A DNA stretch of 64,000 nt from UBA1479 sp963976055. Its GTDB lineage: Bacteria; Pseudomonadota; Alphaproteobacteria; Rhodospirillales; Casp-alpha2. The stretch is from the NCBI GenBank assembly GCA_963976055.1, contig CAXBJB010000002.1, forward strand, positions 124,001-188,000, given 5' to 3'. The notes under the pieces were generated by a model. That model was not told the origin of the DNA. It saw nothing but the letters and a program-made list of their open reading frames with translations, and did not search any database. Numbering within the stretch: the first letter of the stretch is position 1; each line of letters begins with the position of its first letter. Below are positions 35,168-43,439 of this stretch, piece by piece. A program made the translations under genes and the position numbers.

Positions 35168-35896
35168 ATGAATAACGACGACAAGCTTGCAAAATCGAAC
35201 GCCGCCGGCGCACCCGCCAAACGGGCGGACGTCGATGCGTTCCTGGACAAGCTGTCGCGCGCGCCCGTGCAGGCGCGCGGGGACGGGCGCGGCCGGCTGA
35301 TGTTCGGCATGGACGCGACTGCCAGCCGCCAGCCGAGCTGGGACAGCGCCGCCCGCCTGCAGGGCGAGATGTTCCAGGTGACGCACGAACTCGGCGGCCT
35401 CGACGTGCAGCTCGCGTTCTTTCGCGGCTTCGGGGAATTCAAGGTCTCGAAATGGACCGGCGACACGCATGAACTGACCCGGCTGATGACCGGCGTCGGA
35501 TGCCTGGCCGGCGAAACGCAGATCGGCAAGCTTTTGAAGCATGCGGTGAACGAGACCGGCAAGCGCCGGATCAACGCCCTGGTCTATGTCGGCGACAGTT
35601 TCGAAGAAGACGTCGACGCATTGGGCAGGACGGCGGGCGAACTGGGCCTGTTGGGCGTGCCCGTGTTCATGTTCCACGAGGGCGAGGACCCCATCGCCCG
35701 GTTCGGGTTCCAGCAGATCGCCAAGCTGTCCGGCGGCGCCTACTGTTCGTTCGACGCGGCCAGCGCCGACACGTTGAAAGAACTGCTTGCCGCCGTCGCG
35801 GTCTATGCGGTGGGCGGGCGCCGGGCGTTGGAACATCACGCCCAGGCCAAGGGTGGCGATATCCTGCGCATCGCCCATCAGGTCAAGGGGGTCTAA
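35168..35896 (+). CDS. VWA-domain-like protein
   Basis: This 242-residue soluble protein looks like a von Willebrand factor A domain. RGRLMFGMDATASRQ (around residues 42-56) has a DxTxS version of the metal-ion-dependent adhesion site. The segment VGCLAGETQIGKLLKHA supplies the conserved Thr, and INALVYVGDSFEED a further Asp. It lacks a signal peptide and is likely cytoplasmic. It is directly followed by a membrane-anchored DnaJ-domain gene (5-base gap), so the two may form a chaperone-like or assembly module. Confidence 0.75.
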   Translation: MNNDDKLAKSNAAGAPAKRADVDAFLDKLSRAPVQARGDGRGRLMFGMDATASRQPSWDSAARLQGEMFQVTHELGGLDVQLAFFRGFGEFKVSKWTGDTHELTRLMTGVGCLAGETQIGKLLKHAVNETGKRRINALVYVGDSFEEDVDALGRTAGELGLLGVPVFMFHEGEDPIARFGFQQIAKLSGGAYCSFDAASADTLKELLAAVAVYAVGGRRALEHHAQAKGGDILRIAHQVKGV

Positions 35897-35901
35897 GCGC
35901 C

Positions 35902-36633
35902 ATGTCCTACCTGGTGCTCGGCGTGGCCTTGCTGGCGGCCTTCCTGATCGGTGCGCGCTGGTACGCGACCGCGAACGTGAAAACTCTGAAGAAGGTTCTG
36001 TTCTATGTGGTCGGCATCCTGGCCGTGGTGCTGGCGCTGTTCTTCGTCATCACCGGGCGGCTCGGCTGGGCCGTGTTCGCGTTGTCGGCCTTGATCCCCA
36101 TGCTGCTGCGGGCGCGGACGGCCTACCGCGCGGCGCGCAATTTCTCGCGCATGGCCGGGGCCGGGCAGGGGGCGCCCACGGGCCAGACGTCGGATGTGGA
36201 AACCCGCTTCCTGCGCATGGGCCTGGACCACGACACGGGCGACGTCTGGGGCGAGGTCGTCGACGGTCCCTACAAGGGACGCCGCCTGGACGACATGACT
36301 GTTTCGGAGAAACTCGACCTGCTGCGCCACTGCTGGACCGAGGACGAGGCCTCGGCCCGTGTCCTTGAAGCCTATCTGGACCGGGTCCATCCTGATTGGC
36401 GTGACGCTGCCGAAGACGCAGGACCACAAACCGGCGGCGCCGGGCCATCCCGTTCGGGTGCCATGACGCGGGCGGAGGCATTGGCCGTTCTGGGCCTGTC
36501 CGAAGGGGCGAGCCGCCAGGACATCAAGGCCGCTTACCAGCGCATCATTTCCGGCCTGCACCCGGACCATGGCGGATCGGATTATCTGGCGGCCCAGGTC
36601 AACGAGGCCAAGGACGTGTTGCTGGGCGATTGA
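35902..36633 (+). CDS. Membrane-anchored DnaJ-domain protein
   Basis: This 243-residue protein has two N-terminal hydrophobic segments (residues ~3-20 and 31-70), a middle domain, and a C-terminal J domain. The J domain holds H220-P221-D222 in GLHPDHGGSDYLA, preceded by ALAVLGLSEGASRQDIKAAY, and should recruit an Hsp70 to the inner membrane. The middle part (VETRFLRMGLDHDTGDVWGEV) is common to alphaproteobacterial proteins of this build. I start at 35902; the same frame upstream overlaps the VWA gene. A separate partner from general DnaJ is implied. Confidence 0.85.
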   Translation: MSYLVLGVALLAAFLIGARWYATANVKTLKKVLFYVVGILAVVLALFFVITGRLGWAVFALSALIPMLLRARTAYRAARNFSRMAGAGQGAPTGQTSDVETRFLRMGLDHDTGDVWGEVVDGPYKGRRLDDMTVSEKLDLLRHCWTEDEASARVLEAYLDRVHPDWRDAAEDAGPQTGGAGPSRSGAMTRAEALAVLGLSEGASRQDIKAAYQRIISGLHPDHGGSDYLAAQVNEAKDVLLGD

Positions 36634-36747
36634 GGGATTTCGCCCGTGCAAAAGCGATTCGCGTTACGGTTCCGTGACGATCCATGGCGCCTATGGCGAA
36701 AACGGGGGGATTCCGGGGGGCGTGGCCGGATCAATCGGGCGGTTGCG

Positions 36748-36806
36748 GTGCCAGGGACGGTATGGCACAAAAAGGCCCCATCGCCGTGCCATCCTGTGGT
36801 TGGCAC
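36748..36806. promoter_or_regulatory. Cluster of four GTGCCA/TGGCAC motifs upstream of galU
   Basis: GTGCCA occurs at 36748-36753 and 36786-36791, and TGGCAC at 36763-36768 and 36801-36806, alternating in orientation over 59 bp. The pair at 36763 and 36786 extends to ATGGCAC/GTGCCAT. Such spacing suggests operator half-sites for a regulator of the galU-ugd-phosphohexomutase run. They do not fit a sigma-54 promoter, since the -12 element is missing. Confidence 0.35.
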
Positions 36807-36844
36807 CGTTTCGACGCTGAAAGTTCACAGCAGAAAGTTCCGAC

Positions 36845-37714
36845 ATGCACGCTCCCGTCCGGAAGGCCGTCCTGCCCGTCGCCGGTCTCGGTACGCGGTT
36901 CCTGCCCGCGACCAAGGCGATGGCCAAGGAAATGCTGCCCATCGTCGATAAACCGCTGATCCAATACGCCATCGAAGAGGCGCGGGCCGCCGGGATCGAG
37001 GACTTCGTCCTGGTCACCGGACGCGGCAAGACGATCATGGAAGACCACTTCGACCATGCAGTGGAACTGGAACAGGTTCTGCAGGCGCGCGGCAAGACCC
37101 GCGAGCTTGAGATTGTCCACGACGCCATGGTGCCGGCGGGCCACCTGGCCTATGCGCGGCAGCAGAACCCCCTGGGCCTGGGCCACGCCATCTGGTGCGC
37201 GCGCCAGATGGTCGCCGGCGAGCCCTTCGCCGTGCTGCTGCCGGACGATCTGGTGCAGGCGGAGCCGGGGTGCCTGACGCAGATGATGGAAGCCTACCGG
37301 GAAGTCGGCGGCAACATCGTCGCGGTCGAGGACGTGCCGCTTGAGGACACCAACAAGTACGGCATCCTGGATGTCGCCGAGGACGACGGCCGCCTTGCCC
37401 GCGCCAAGGGTTTGGTGGAAAAACCGGATCCGTCGGTCGCCCCCTCGACCCTGTCGATCATCGGCCGCTATATCCTGCAACCCGAGGTGTTCGAACACCT
37501 GGACCGCCACGAAAAAGGGGCGGGCGGTGAAATTCAACTGACCGACGCCATGGCCAAGACCTTGGGCACGGTGCCGTTCCACGGCCTGCGGTTCAAGGGC
37601 CGGCGCTTCGACTGCGGGTCCAAGGTCGGGTTCATCGAAGCCAATGTCGCCTTCGCGCTGGAGCGGCCGGATATGGCCGACCGCGTCCGCGCCACCTTGA
37701 AAACCTACCTCTGA
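36845..37714 (+). CDS. galU: UTP-glucose-1-phosphate uridylyltransferase
   Basis: GalU makes UDP-glucose from glucose-1-phosphate and UTP in the cytoplasm. Its 289 residues match the bacterial family. VLPVAGLGTRFLPATKAMAKEMLPIVDKP (landmarks GLGTRFLPATKA and KEMLP) is the nucleotide-binding N-terminus. AVLLPDDLV carries the metal-binding Asp pair, GxIxLTDAM-type GEIQLTDAM contacts the sugar, and FDCGSKVGFIEAN follows. It begins a run, galU-ugd-phosphohexomutase, supplying UDP-glucose, UDP-glucuronate and hexose-1-phosphates for capsule, lipopolysaccharide or exopolysaccharide. Confidence 0.96.
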   Translation: MHAPVRKAVLPVAGLGTRFLPATKAMAKEMLPIVDKPLIQYAIEEARAAGIEDFVLVTGRGKTIMEDHFDHAVELEQVLQARGKTRELEIVHDAMVPAGHLAYARQQNPLGLGHAIWCARQMVAGEPFAVLLPDDLVQAEPGCLTQMMEAYREVGGNIVAVEDVPLEDTNKYGILDVAEDDGRLARAKGLVEKPDPSVAPSTLSIIGRYILQPEVFEHLDRHEKGAGGEIQLTDAMAKTLGTVPFHGLRFKGRRFDCGSKVGFIEANVAFALERPDMADRVRATLKTYL

Positions 37715-37727
37715 AGGAAGTTACAGC

Positions 37728-39050
37728 ATGCATGTCGCCGTCGTCGGGACCGGATACGTGGGATTGGTGTCCGGGGCCTGTTTCTCCGAATTCGGCCATA
37801 ACGTCATCTGCGTCGACAAGGACGCGAAGAAGATCGCGGGCCTGAAACAAGGCGAAATGCCGATCTACGAACCGGGTTTGCAGAAGCTGGTCGAAGGCAA
37901 TGCCGAGGCCGGGCGCCTCAGCTTCACCACGGATCTGGCCGAGGCCGTGAAGGATGCGGACGCTGTGTTCATTGCCGTCGGCACGCCGTCCCGGCGCGGC
38001 GATGGCCATGCGGACCTGTCCTACGTCTATGCGGCGGCGGAAGAGATCGCCCAGGCCATCACGGGCTATACGGTCGTCGTCACCAAGTCGACGGTGCCCG
38101 TCGGCACGGGGGCCGAGGTTGAAAAGATCATCCGCGCGGCCCGGCCCGACGCCCAGTTCGATGTGGTGTCGAACCCGGAATTCCTGCGCGAAGGGGCGGC
38201 GATCGAGGATTTCATGCGCCCCGACCGGGTCGTCATCGGCACGGAGTCCGAAGACGCCCGCGAAGTGATGCGCGAGCTTTATCGCCCGCTATACCTGATC
38301 GAGACGCCGATCGTGTTCACCCGGCGCCAGACGTCGGAACTCATCAAATACGCGGCCAACACGTTCCTGGCGACCAAGATCACCTTCATCAACGAGATCG
38401 CCGACCTGTGCGAGATCCTGGACGCCGACGTGCAGGACGTGGCCCGGGGCATCGGCCTGGACGGGCGCATCGGGCGCAAGTTCCTGCACGCGGGGCCGGG
38501 CTACGGCGGGTCCTGCTTTCCCAAGGACACACTCGCCCTGGTGCGCACGGCGCAGGACGCGGGATCGCCGCTGCGCATCGTGGAAACCGTGGTCGACATC
38601 AACGCCAAGCGTAAGAAGGCCATGGCGCAGAAGATTATCGACGCCTGCGGCGGCTCGGTTTCCGGTAAGACGATTGCGGTCCTGGGCCTGACTTTCAAGC
38701 CCAACACGGATGACATGCGGGATTCTCCGTCTCTCGACATCGTGCCCGCCCTGATCGCAGCCGGGGCCAAGGTCCGGGCCTATGATCCCAAGGGCATGGA
38801 CGAAGCCAAGCACATGCTGGACGACGTCGACTGGTGCAAGGGCGCCTACGACACCATGGGCGGTGCGGATGCACTGACCATCCTGACCGAATGGAACGAA
38901 TTCCGCGCCCTCGACCTGGACAAGGTCCGGGGCCTGATGAAGGCGCCGGTGATGATTGACCTGCGCAACATCTATAACCCGGACGACATGGCCGAAGCCG
39001 GGTTCGATTATACCTGCATCGGCAAATCGAAAGTGTCGGCGGCAAGCTGA
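37728..39050 (+). CDS. ugd: UDP-glucose 6-dehydrogenase
   Basis: This 440-residue enzyme oxidises UDP-glucose to UDP-glucuronate with two NAD+. VVGTGYVGLVSGACFSEFG is the N-terminal Rossmann loop (GTGYVGL). The catalytic cysteine is in GPGYGGSCFPKDT, with the conserved Lys just after it. FLATKITFINEIADLCE contributes the dimer-helix Lys and Asn. LTFKPNTDDMRDSPS is the C-terminal UDP-binding domain. It lies 13 bp after galU. Confidence 0.96.
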   Translation: MHVAVVGTGYVGLVSGACFSEFGHNVICVDKDAKKIAGLKQGEMPIYEPGLQKLVEGNAEAGRLSFTTDLAEAVKDADAVFIAVGTPSRRGDGHADLSYVYAAAEEIAQAITGYTVVVTKSTVPVGTGAEVEKIIRAARPDAQFDVVSNPEFLREGAAIEDFMRPDRVVIGTESEDAREVMRELYRPLYLIETPIVFTRRQTSELIKYAANTFLATKITFINEIADLCEILDADVQDVARGIGLDGRIGRKFLHAGPGYGGSCFPKDTLALVRTAQDAGSPLRIVETVVDINAKRKKAMAQKIIDACGGSVSGKTIAVLGLTFKPNTDDMRDSPSLDIVPALIAAGAKVRAYDPKGMDEAKHMLDDVDWCKGAYDTMGGADALTILTEWNEFRALDLDKVRGLMKAPVMIDLRNIYNPDDMAEAGFDYTCIGKSKVSAAS

Positions 39051-39090
39051 CCGCCGGTCCGGCGCGGCGCGAACAAGGACGCAACCCCTC

Positions 39091-40476
39091 ATGGCGGATA
39101 GCCACAGCTTCAATCCCAGCATCCTGCGCGAATACGATATCCGCGGCACCGTGGGCGAAACCTTGGGGGCGGCGGACCTGTTCGCCATCGGCCGGGCGTT
39201 CGGCACCTTGCTGGTGCGCGCCGGCGGCAAAAGTGCCGCCACGGGCTATGACGGTCGCCTGAGCTCGCCCGAACTGGAAGCGGCCCTGGCGGAGGGTCTG
39301 CAGGCTGCTGGGGTCGACGTCAAACGGGTCGGCCTCGGGCCGACGCCCATGCTCTATTTCGCGACATATCACCTGGGCACGGACGCGGGCCTGATGGTCA
39401 CGGGCTCGCACAACCCGCCGGAATTCAACGGCGTGAAGATGGTGATGCAGGGCCGGTCGTTCTTCGGTGCCGACATACAAAGGCTGGGTGCCCTGGCAGC
39501 CCAGGGCGATGTCGCCACGGGCAGCGGCGCCGAGGCCAGGGTCGACATCATGGACGCCTACGTGGCGCGCCTGCTGCAGGATTTCGACGGCGCCAAGCCG
39601 CTGACAGTCGCCTGGGATGCGGGCAACGGGGCGGCGGGCGAGGCATTGGTCAAGATGGTCGCCGGCCTGCCGGGCCGCCACATCATGTTGAACGAGACCA
39701 TCGACGGCACCTTCCCGGCCCATCACCCGGATCCGACGGTGGAAAAGAACTTGGCGCAGTTGAAGGATGCGGTCGCCGCCAACGGTTGCGACCTGGGCAT
39801 TGCCTTCGACGGCGACGGTGACCGGATCGGCGTCGTCGACGGCCAGGGCAGGGTGCTGTGGGGCGATCAGCTGCTCGCGATTCTGGCGCGCGACGTGCTG
39901 GCCGCCCATCCGGGGGCGACGATCATCGCCGACGTGAAGACCTCCACCGTGTTCTTCGACGAAATCGAGCGCCTGGGCGGCAAGCCGATGATGTGGAAGA
40001 CCGGCCATTCCCATATCAAAAGTAAGATGGCCGAGATCGGCGCCCCGCTGGCCGGCGAGATGAGCGCCCATATCTTCTTCAAGGACCGCTATTACGGCTA
40101 CGACGATGCGCTTTACGCCGCGATCCGCCTGCTCAACGTGCTGAACGGCACGGATGCCAGCCTGGGCGATTTGCTGGACGCCATGCCGAAGGCCGTCTCG
40201 ACCCCGGAAATCCGCTTCGATTGTGCCGACGACCGCAAGTTCCAGGTGGTCGAGGAAGTCCGCGCCCGCCTGGCCACGGAAACGGGCATCGACGTCCACG
40301 GCATGGACGGCGTGCGGGTGCAGTCGGCGGACGGCTGGTGGCTACTGCGTGCATCCAACACCCAGCCGGTGCTGGTCGCGCGTTGCGAGGCGGCGGACGC
40401 AGCCGCCCTGGCGCGGCTGAAATCGGTGCTGGCCGGGCAGTTGGCGCAAAGCAACGTGGCCGTGCCGGACCTTTAG
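39091..40476 (+). CDS. Phosphomannomutase/phosphoglucomutase (AlgC type)
   Basis: This 461-residue alpha-D-phosphohexomutase interconverts hexose 6- and 1-phosphates. I start at ATG 39091 (MADSHSFNPSILREYDIRG); the same frame upstream lies in ugd. The phosphoserine is S106 in VTGSHNPPEFNG. The Mg2+ loop is FDGDGDRIG, sugar-binding GEMSAHIFF follows, and the C-terminal phosphate loop is LLRASNTQPVLVAR. The REYDIRG start is typical of the AlgC/ManB group that accepts both glucose and mannose phosphates. It feeds galU upstream. Confidence 0.93.
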   Translation: MADSHSFNPSILREYDIRGTVGETLGAADLFAIGRAFGTLLVRAGGKSAATGYDGRLSSPELEAALAEGLQAAGVDVKRVGLGPTPMLYFATYHLGTDAGLMVTGSHNPPEFNGVKMVMQGRSFFGADIQRLGALAAQGDVATGSGAEARVDIMDAYVARLLQDFDGAKPLTVAWDAGNGAAGEALVKMVAGLPGRHIMLNETIDGTFPAHHPDPTVEKNLAQLKDAVAANGCDLGIAFDGDGDRIGVVDGQGRVLWGDQLLAILARDVLAAHPGATIIADVKTSTVFFDEIERLGGKPMMWKTGHSHIKSKMAEIGAPLAGEMSAHIFFKDRYYGYDDALYAAIRLLNVLNGTDASLGDLLDAMPKAVSTPEIRFDCADDRKFQVVEEVRARLATETGIDVHGMDGVRVQSADGWWLLRASNTQPVLVARCEAADAAALARLKSVLAGQLAQSNVAVPDL

Positions 40477-40493
40477 GTCGCCGTTTTCTTTTT
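40468..40493 (+). terminator. Weak terminator overlapping the phosphohexomutase stop
   Basis: GACC-TTTA-GGTC (around 40469-40480) spans the stop codon and is followed by GCCG and a T-rich tract TTTTCTTTTTT (40483-40493). The stem is only 4-6 bp, so it may be inefficient. Confidence 0.4.
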
Positions 40494-40507
40494 TCAGATA
40501 TCAGGTC

Positions 40508-40570
40508 TTTGGCATCCCAGTGCGGGAGGCCAAAAAACGGAGAGGAACCGTCGTAAGACGATTCCTCTCC
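40508..40570 (-). terminator. Rho-independent terminator (minus strand) with an adjacent second hairpin
   Basis: On the minus strand a 14-bp stem (40570-40557 with 40552-40539, one G-U pair, loop TTAC) is followed by G and TTTTTT (40537-40532), a classic terminator for a transcript coming from the D,D-carboxypeptidase side. A second stem, TTTGGC-A-TCCC with GGGA-G-GCCAAA (40508-40534), abuts it. The 216 bp between this terminator and the carboxypeptidase stop (40571-40786) hold no ORF but can fold (UCCCUCCCU near the stop pairs with AGGGGGAGGGA near 40570), so a 3'-UTR-derived RNA is possible. Confidence 0.75.
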
Positions 40571-40786
40571 CTCCCCCTGCCACGCGTGGCACCCGATGGG
40601 CCGCGCGCAGCATTTCGATACCGTGGATGATTGTGGCAAAATTTGTTGGCTGATGCCATGAAAACTTCGCTGTTTCGCGGATCTCGATCTCAAGTAGTGG
40701 GCGCAAAGGGCAGGCCCATGTATCACCCCGGCCTAAAAGACCGTGAGGGTAGAGGCTCGAGAAACGTGCGGAAGAGGGAGGGAAGT

Positions 40787-42028
40787 TTAATTGTCGGCCG
40801 GAAGGGAGGCCATTTCCAAGGTTTCCGGCCCGCGCAGTTCCATGCACGGGATGTGGCGCCGCTCCAGCAGCTTGCAGGCGCGGTAGGCGTCGCGCTTGCT
40901 GAGGCCGTAAACCCGCGCCCGGTGCAGAACCTTGCCGTTCTTCTTGGTCAAGGGAACGATGGAGACGACGCCACCGTCAAGCAGGGACGGCAGGGTGTCG
41001 CGTGCCTTCATGGCCATGCTCTCGGCCTGTTCGGATTGCGCGAAGGCGCCGACCTGAATACCCCAGCGCGACTGCTTGTCGAACGCGACGATCCGGGGCG
41101 GTCCGTCGCCGTCGCCCTGTTCTTCCTCGCGGCCGGGGGGCGTGGGCAGGGGGGCGGGGGCCGGAATGTCGGCCTTGGCCAGCACCGGCGCACTGCCCAG
41201 TTCGGCGAAGGCGCGGTCCAGGTGCTTGGCCATCAGGTGATTGCGGGCACTCGACGAATTGGCGCCGAACACGACGCCGATCAGGCGCCGGCCGTCGCGC
41301 TTGGCCGAGGTCACCAGATTGAAGCCCGACGCCCGGATATAGCCGGTCTTGAAGCCGTCGACACCGTCATAGGTAAGCAGCATCTTGTTGTGGGTCTTGT
41401 GCGACACGCCGTCGAAATCGAACCGGGTGCGCGAGAAGAAATGATAGTACTGGGGAAAGTCGCGGAGAAGTGCGCGGGCCAGCTTGGCCATGTCGCGGGC
41501 GGTGCTCATCTGCGCGCTGTGGGGCAGGCCCGAAGCATTGCGGAAGGTCGTCCGGTCCATGCCCAGGCGGCGTGCCGTCTCGGTCATTTCCCGGGCGAAC
41601 TTCCATTCCTTGCCGCTGTAGTTCTCGGCCACGGCGGCGGCGATGTCGTTGGCCGATTTGACGGACAATGCCAGGATCGCGTCGCGCACGGAAATGGTCT
41701 CGCCGGGCTTGAGGCCCAGTTTCGACGGAGGCTGGCCGGCGGCGCGGGCTGACATGCGCAGGCGCGTGTTCATGGACCAGCGACCGTTTTCGACCGCTTC
41801 GAACATCTTGTAGAGAGTCATCATTTTGGTCAGGGAGGCGGGATAGTTCCGCGTGTCCGCGTTGACCGCGTGCAGAACCTCGCCCGTTTCGGCATCAATA
41901 ACCAAAGAGGCATACTTGGCGACCGCCTGTCCCGGCGAAAGCACCAGGGCGGTCAGCAGAACCAGAGCGGCGGCGGCAAAAAGGCGCAGCCCCCCTCTCC
42001 GTTTAATCGGACGCGTCGTCTCAGCCAT
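40787..42028 (-). CDS. D-alanyl-D-alanine carboxypeptidase (S11) with C-terminal SPOR domain
   Basis: This 413-residue periplasmic penicillin-binding protein trims the terminal D-Ala from peptidoglycan stem peptides. An N-terminal signal is followed by the active-site motifs S65-x-x-K68 (ASLTK), S125-A-N127 and K227-T-G229. Residues ~330-410 form a SPOR domain (WGIQVGAFAQSEQAESMAM, ARVYGLSKRDAYRACKLL), which binds denuded glycans at the division septum. The alanine-proline-rich linker between them is ~25 residues. A septal role is therefore likely, a common alphaproteobacterial design. Confidence 0.93.
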   Translation of the reverse strand: MAETTRPIKRRGGLRLFAAAALVLLTALVLSPGQAVAKYASLVIDAETGEVLHAVNADTRNYPASLTKMMTLYKMFEAVENGRWSMNTRLRMSARAAGQPPSKLGLKPGETISVRDAILALSVKSANDIAAAVAENYSGKEWKFAREMTETARRLGMDRTTFRNASGLPHSAQMSTARDMAKLARALLRDFPQYYHFFSRTRFDFDGVSHKTHNKMLLTYDGVDGFKTGYIRASGFNLVTSAKRDGRRLIGVVFGANSSSARNHLMAKHLDRAFAELGSAPVLAKADIPAPAPLPTPPGREEEQGDGDGPPRIVAFDKQSRWGIQVGAFAQSEQAESMAMKARDTLPSLLDGGVVSIVPLTKKNGKVLHRARVYGLSKRDAYRACKLLERRHIPCMELRGPETLEMASLPADN

Positions 42029-42326
42029 GAGAGCTCTCTTCCCCGTGTTGAGCTGTATGCCTCATTGTCGTCGTCGCGTCGTCCCCCGATTCGCCGGTAT
42101 CGTAGCGGAATCCGCTTGCGGCGTCTCCAGAAATTTCGCAGCCGAATCAATATCTTCTTTAAGGATTCATCGTAAACATTTGATTAACGGACCGGCCCAC
42201 GGAGGTTCCAACCACCCCTAAGCAGGTCGCAGAGGGGCCGTTGATGGACATTTTGAGAACAAAAAATTGACACAAAAACAAAAGGTTACAAGAAGGATAA
42301 ATTTTTGTGCAACGCACCATGCGTTC
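42029..42326. other. Non-coding stretch between divergent carboxypeptidase and phasin genes
   Basis: This 298-bp AT-rich piece has no supportable ORF. It includes runs of A (around 42255-42290) and the hexamer TTGACA near 42267, without a matching -10 at usual spacing. It presumably holds the minus-strand promoter of the carboxypeptidase gene, which I could not locate. Confidence 0.5.
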
Positions 42327-42356
42327 TTGACGAAAGGCCGGGGCGGGGCTTATATT
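42327..42356 (+). promoter_or_regulatory. Sigma-70 promoter of the phasin gene
   Basis: TTGACG (42327-42332) and TATATT (42351-42356) are 18 bases apart. Transcription would begin near 42363, directly before the two PhaR-type dyads, leaving a 5' leader of about 120 nt. Confidence 0.65.
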
Positions 42357-42366
42357 CAGCTGATTG

Positions 42367-42393
42367 CTGCATTGCAGCATCGCTGCTCAGCAG
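42367..42393 (+). promoter_or_regulatory. Tandem PhaR-type operators (CTGC-N3-GCAG twice)
   Basis: CTGCATTGCAG (42367-42377) and CTGCTCAGCAG (42383-42393) both match the CTGC-N3/4-GCAG element described for the polyhydroxyalkanoate-responsive repressor PhaR of Paracoccus denitrificans. Their centres are 16 bp apart and they lie at or just after the expected start of transcription of a phasin gene, so PhaR bound there would repress it until granules titrate the protein away. No phaR gene is in this window. Confidence 0.75.
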
Positions 42394-42481
42394 TGAGAAG
42401 CGGCACCGGAGACGCCAAAGCGCCCGGAAGCCGCCAAGGATGATGTCGATCACCCGACAAAGAACCCAAATGGAGAGTACG

Positions 42482-43069
42482 ATGGCTGAAGCCAAGAAGC
42501 CCACCGCGACCGTGAAACCTACCGCTGCGCCTGCCGCCCCCGCGCCCGCAGCCAACCCCGCAGCCAGCCAGGTCGAGGCGGTCGCGCCTGTCGTCAAGGA
42601 GACCGTTGAAACCGCCGTCAAGGCCGGCGCCGACGTCGCCGCCAAGGGCGTTGAAAAGGCCGCCACCATGGGCCAGGAGCAGATTACCGCGGCCGTCAAG
42701 GCCGGCGGTCAGGTGTTCAAGACCTATGAAGACGCTGTTGCCTACAACAAGGAAAACGTCGATGCCTTCGTCCAGGCCAACAACATCATGGCGAAAGGCA
42801 TGCAGGACCTGAACAAGGTGCTGTTCGCCATGGCGCAGAAGAACATGGAAGAAACGGTCGATCTGACCAAGAAGATGTTCGGCTGCAAATCGGTCGACGA
42901 CATGGTCAAGCTACAGAGCAGCCTGTTGAAGACCAATTACGCCAAGGCCTTTGACGAAAGCCGCAAGATTTCCGACATGGCCGTGAAACTGGCCGAGGAA
43001 GCCGCGGCGCCGATCGCCGGCCGCGTGACGGTCGCCGTCGAAAAGGTGACCAAGCCGATTGCCGCCTGA
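42482..43069 (+). CDS. Phasin family protein
   Basis: This 195-residue protein should coat polyhydroxyalkanoate granules and control their size and number. I start at ATG 42482, with GGAGAG at 42472-42477; an in-frame ATG at 42470 is less well placed. The first ~45 residues are Ala/Pro/Lys-rich, like the flexible tails of many alphaproteobacterial phasins. The rest is amphipathic helix, with the family segment TYEDAVAYNKENVDAFVQAN and FDESRKISDMAVKLAEEAAAP. The single Cys (MFGCKS) is notable. Tandem PhaR-type operators upstream and a strong terminator downstream make a monocistronic, granule-responsive unit. Confidence 0.9.
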   Translation: MAEAKKPTATVKPTAAPAAPAPAANPAASQVEAVAPVVKETVETAVKAGADVAAKGVEKAATMGQEQITAAVKAGGQVFKTYEDAVAYNKENVDAFVQANNIMAKGMQDLNKVLFAMAQKNMEETVDLTKKMFGCKSVDDMVKLQSSLLKTNYAKAFDESRKISDMAVKLAEEAAAPIAGRVTVAVEKVTKPIAA

Positions 43070-43108
43070 GGATTTCGCCTCGCGCAGTGTGATGCGGCCC
43101 TGAACAAA

Positions 43109-43135
43109 CGCCCGGCAGTCTCTGCCGGGCGTTTT
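43109..43135 (+). terminator. Rho-independent terminator of the phasin gene
   Basis: CGCCCGGCA (43109-43117) and TGCCGGGCG (43123-43131) form a perfect 9-bp stem with a 5-base loop, followed by TTTTCGTTT. It lies 39 bp after the phasin stop. Confidence 0.85.
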
Positions 43136-43140
43136 CGTTT

Positions 43141-43439
43141 GCCGGTTTCGGAGGGACGGTGACGGACGATTCTCCGATCTTGGCCGCGCGCCGGGCCGCT
43201 TTGGGCGGCGGTTGATCGGACTGTGGGCGGCCTGTTGGAGAATTCCTGGGCGCGGGACTTGGCGCTGGCGGGTGCTCTGCCCATATATCCTGGGACAAGC
43301 GGCGACCGCACCCCGGACCCGGGGCTTCCCCGGGCAATCCTTTTTAAATAGAATTGGATTACCGTCGGAGTGGCAAGCCGCTTCGGCGGCGCCGATGGGC
43401 GGCGGTCGCCGGCCCGAACACGGCAAGGACAGGACGGAG
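43141..43439 (+). other. Non-coding leader region before clpS
   Basis: No gene is visible in these 299 bases. A 7-bp stem CCCGGGG (43318-43324) and CCCCGGG (43328-43334) is followed at 43341-43345 by TTTTT and then AAATAGAAT, so the hairpin could be a weak terminator and the AT-rich piece a promoter -10 region for clpS. Confidence 0.35.

Noticed and set aside
40571..40786. 6S RNA on the minus strand
   Set aside because: The ends of the region can pair, but the central conserved elements of 6S could not be found by eye and the length is larger than usual for alphaproteobacteria. Left as an unnamed structured region.
42267..42300. Second phasin promoter with TTGACA near 42267
   Set aside because: No -10 hexamer at 16-18 bases; the 42327-42356 promoter is better.
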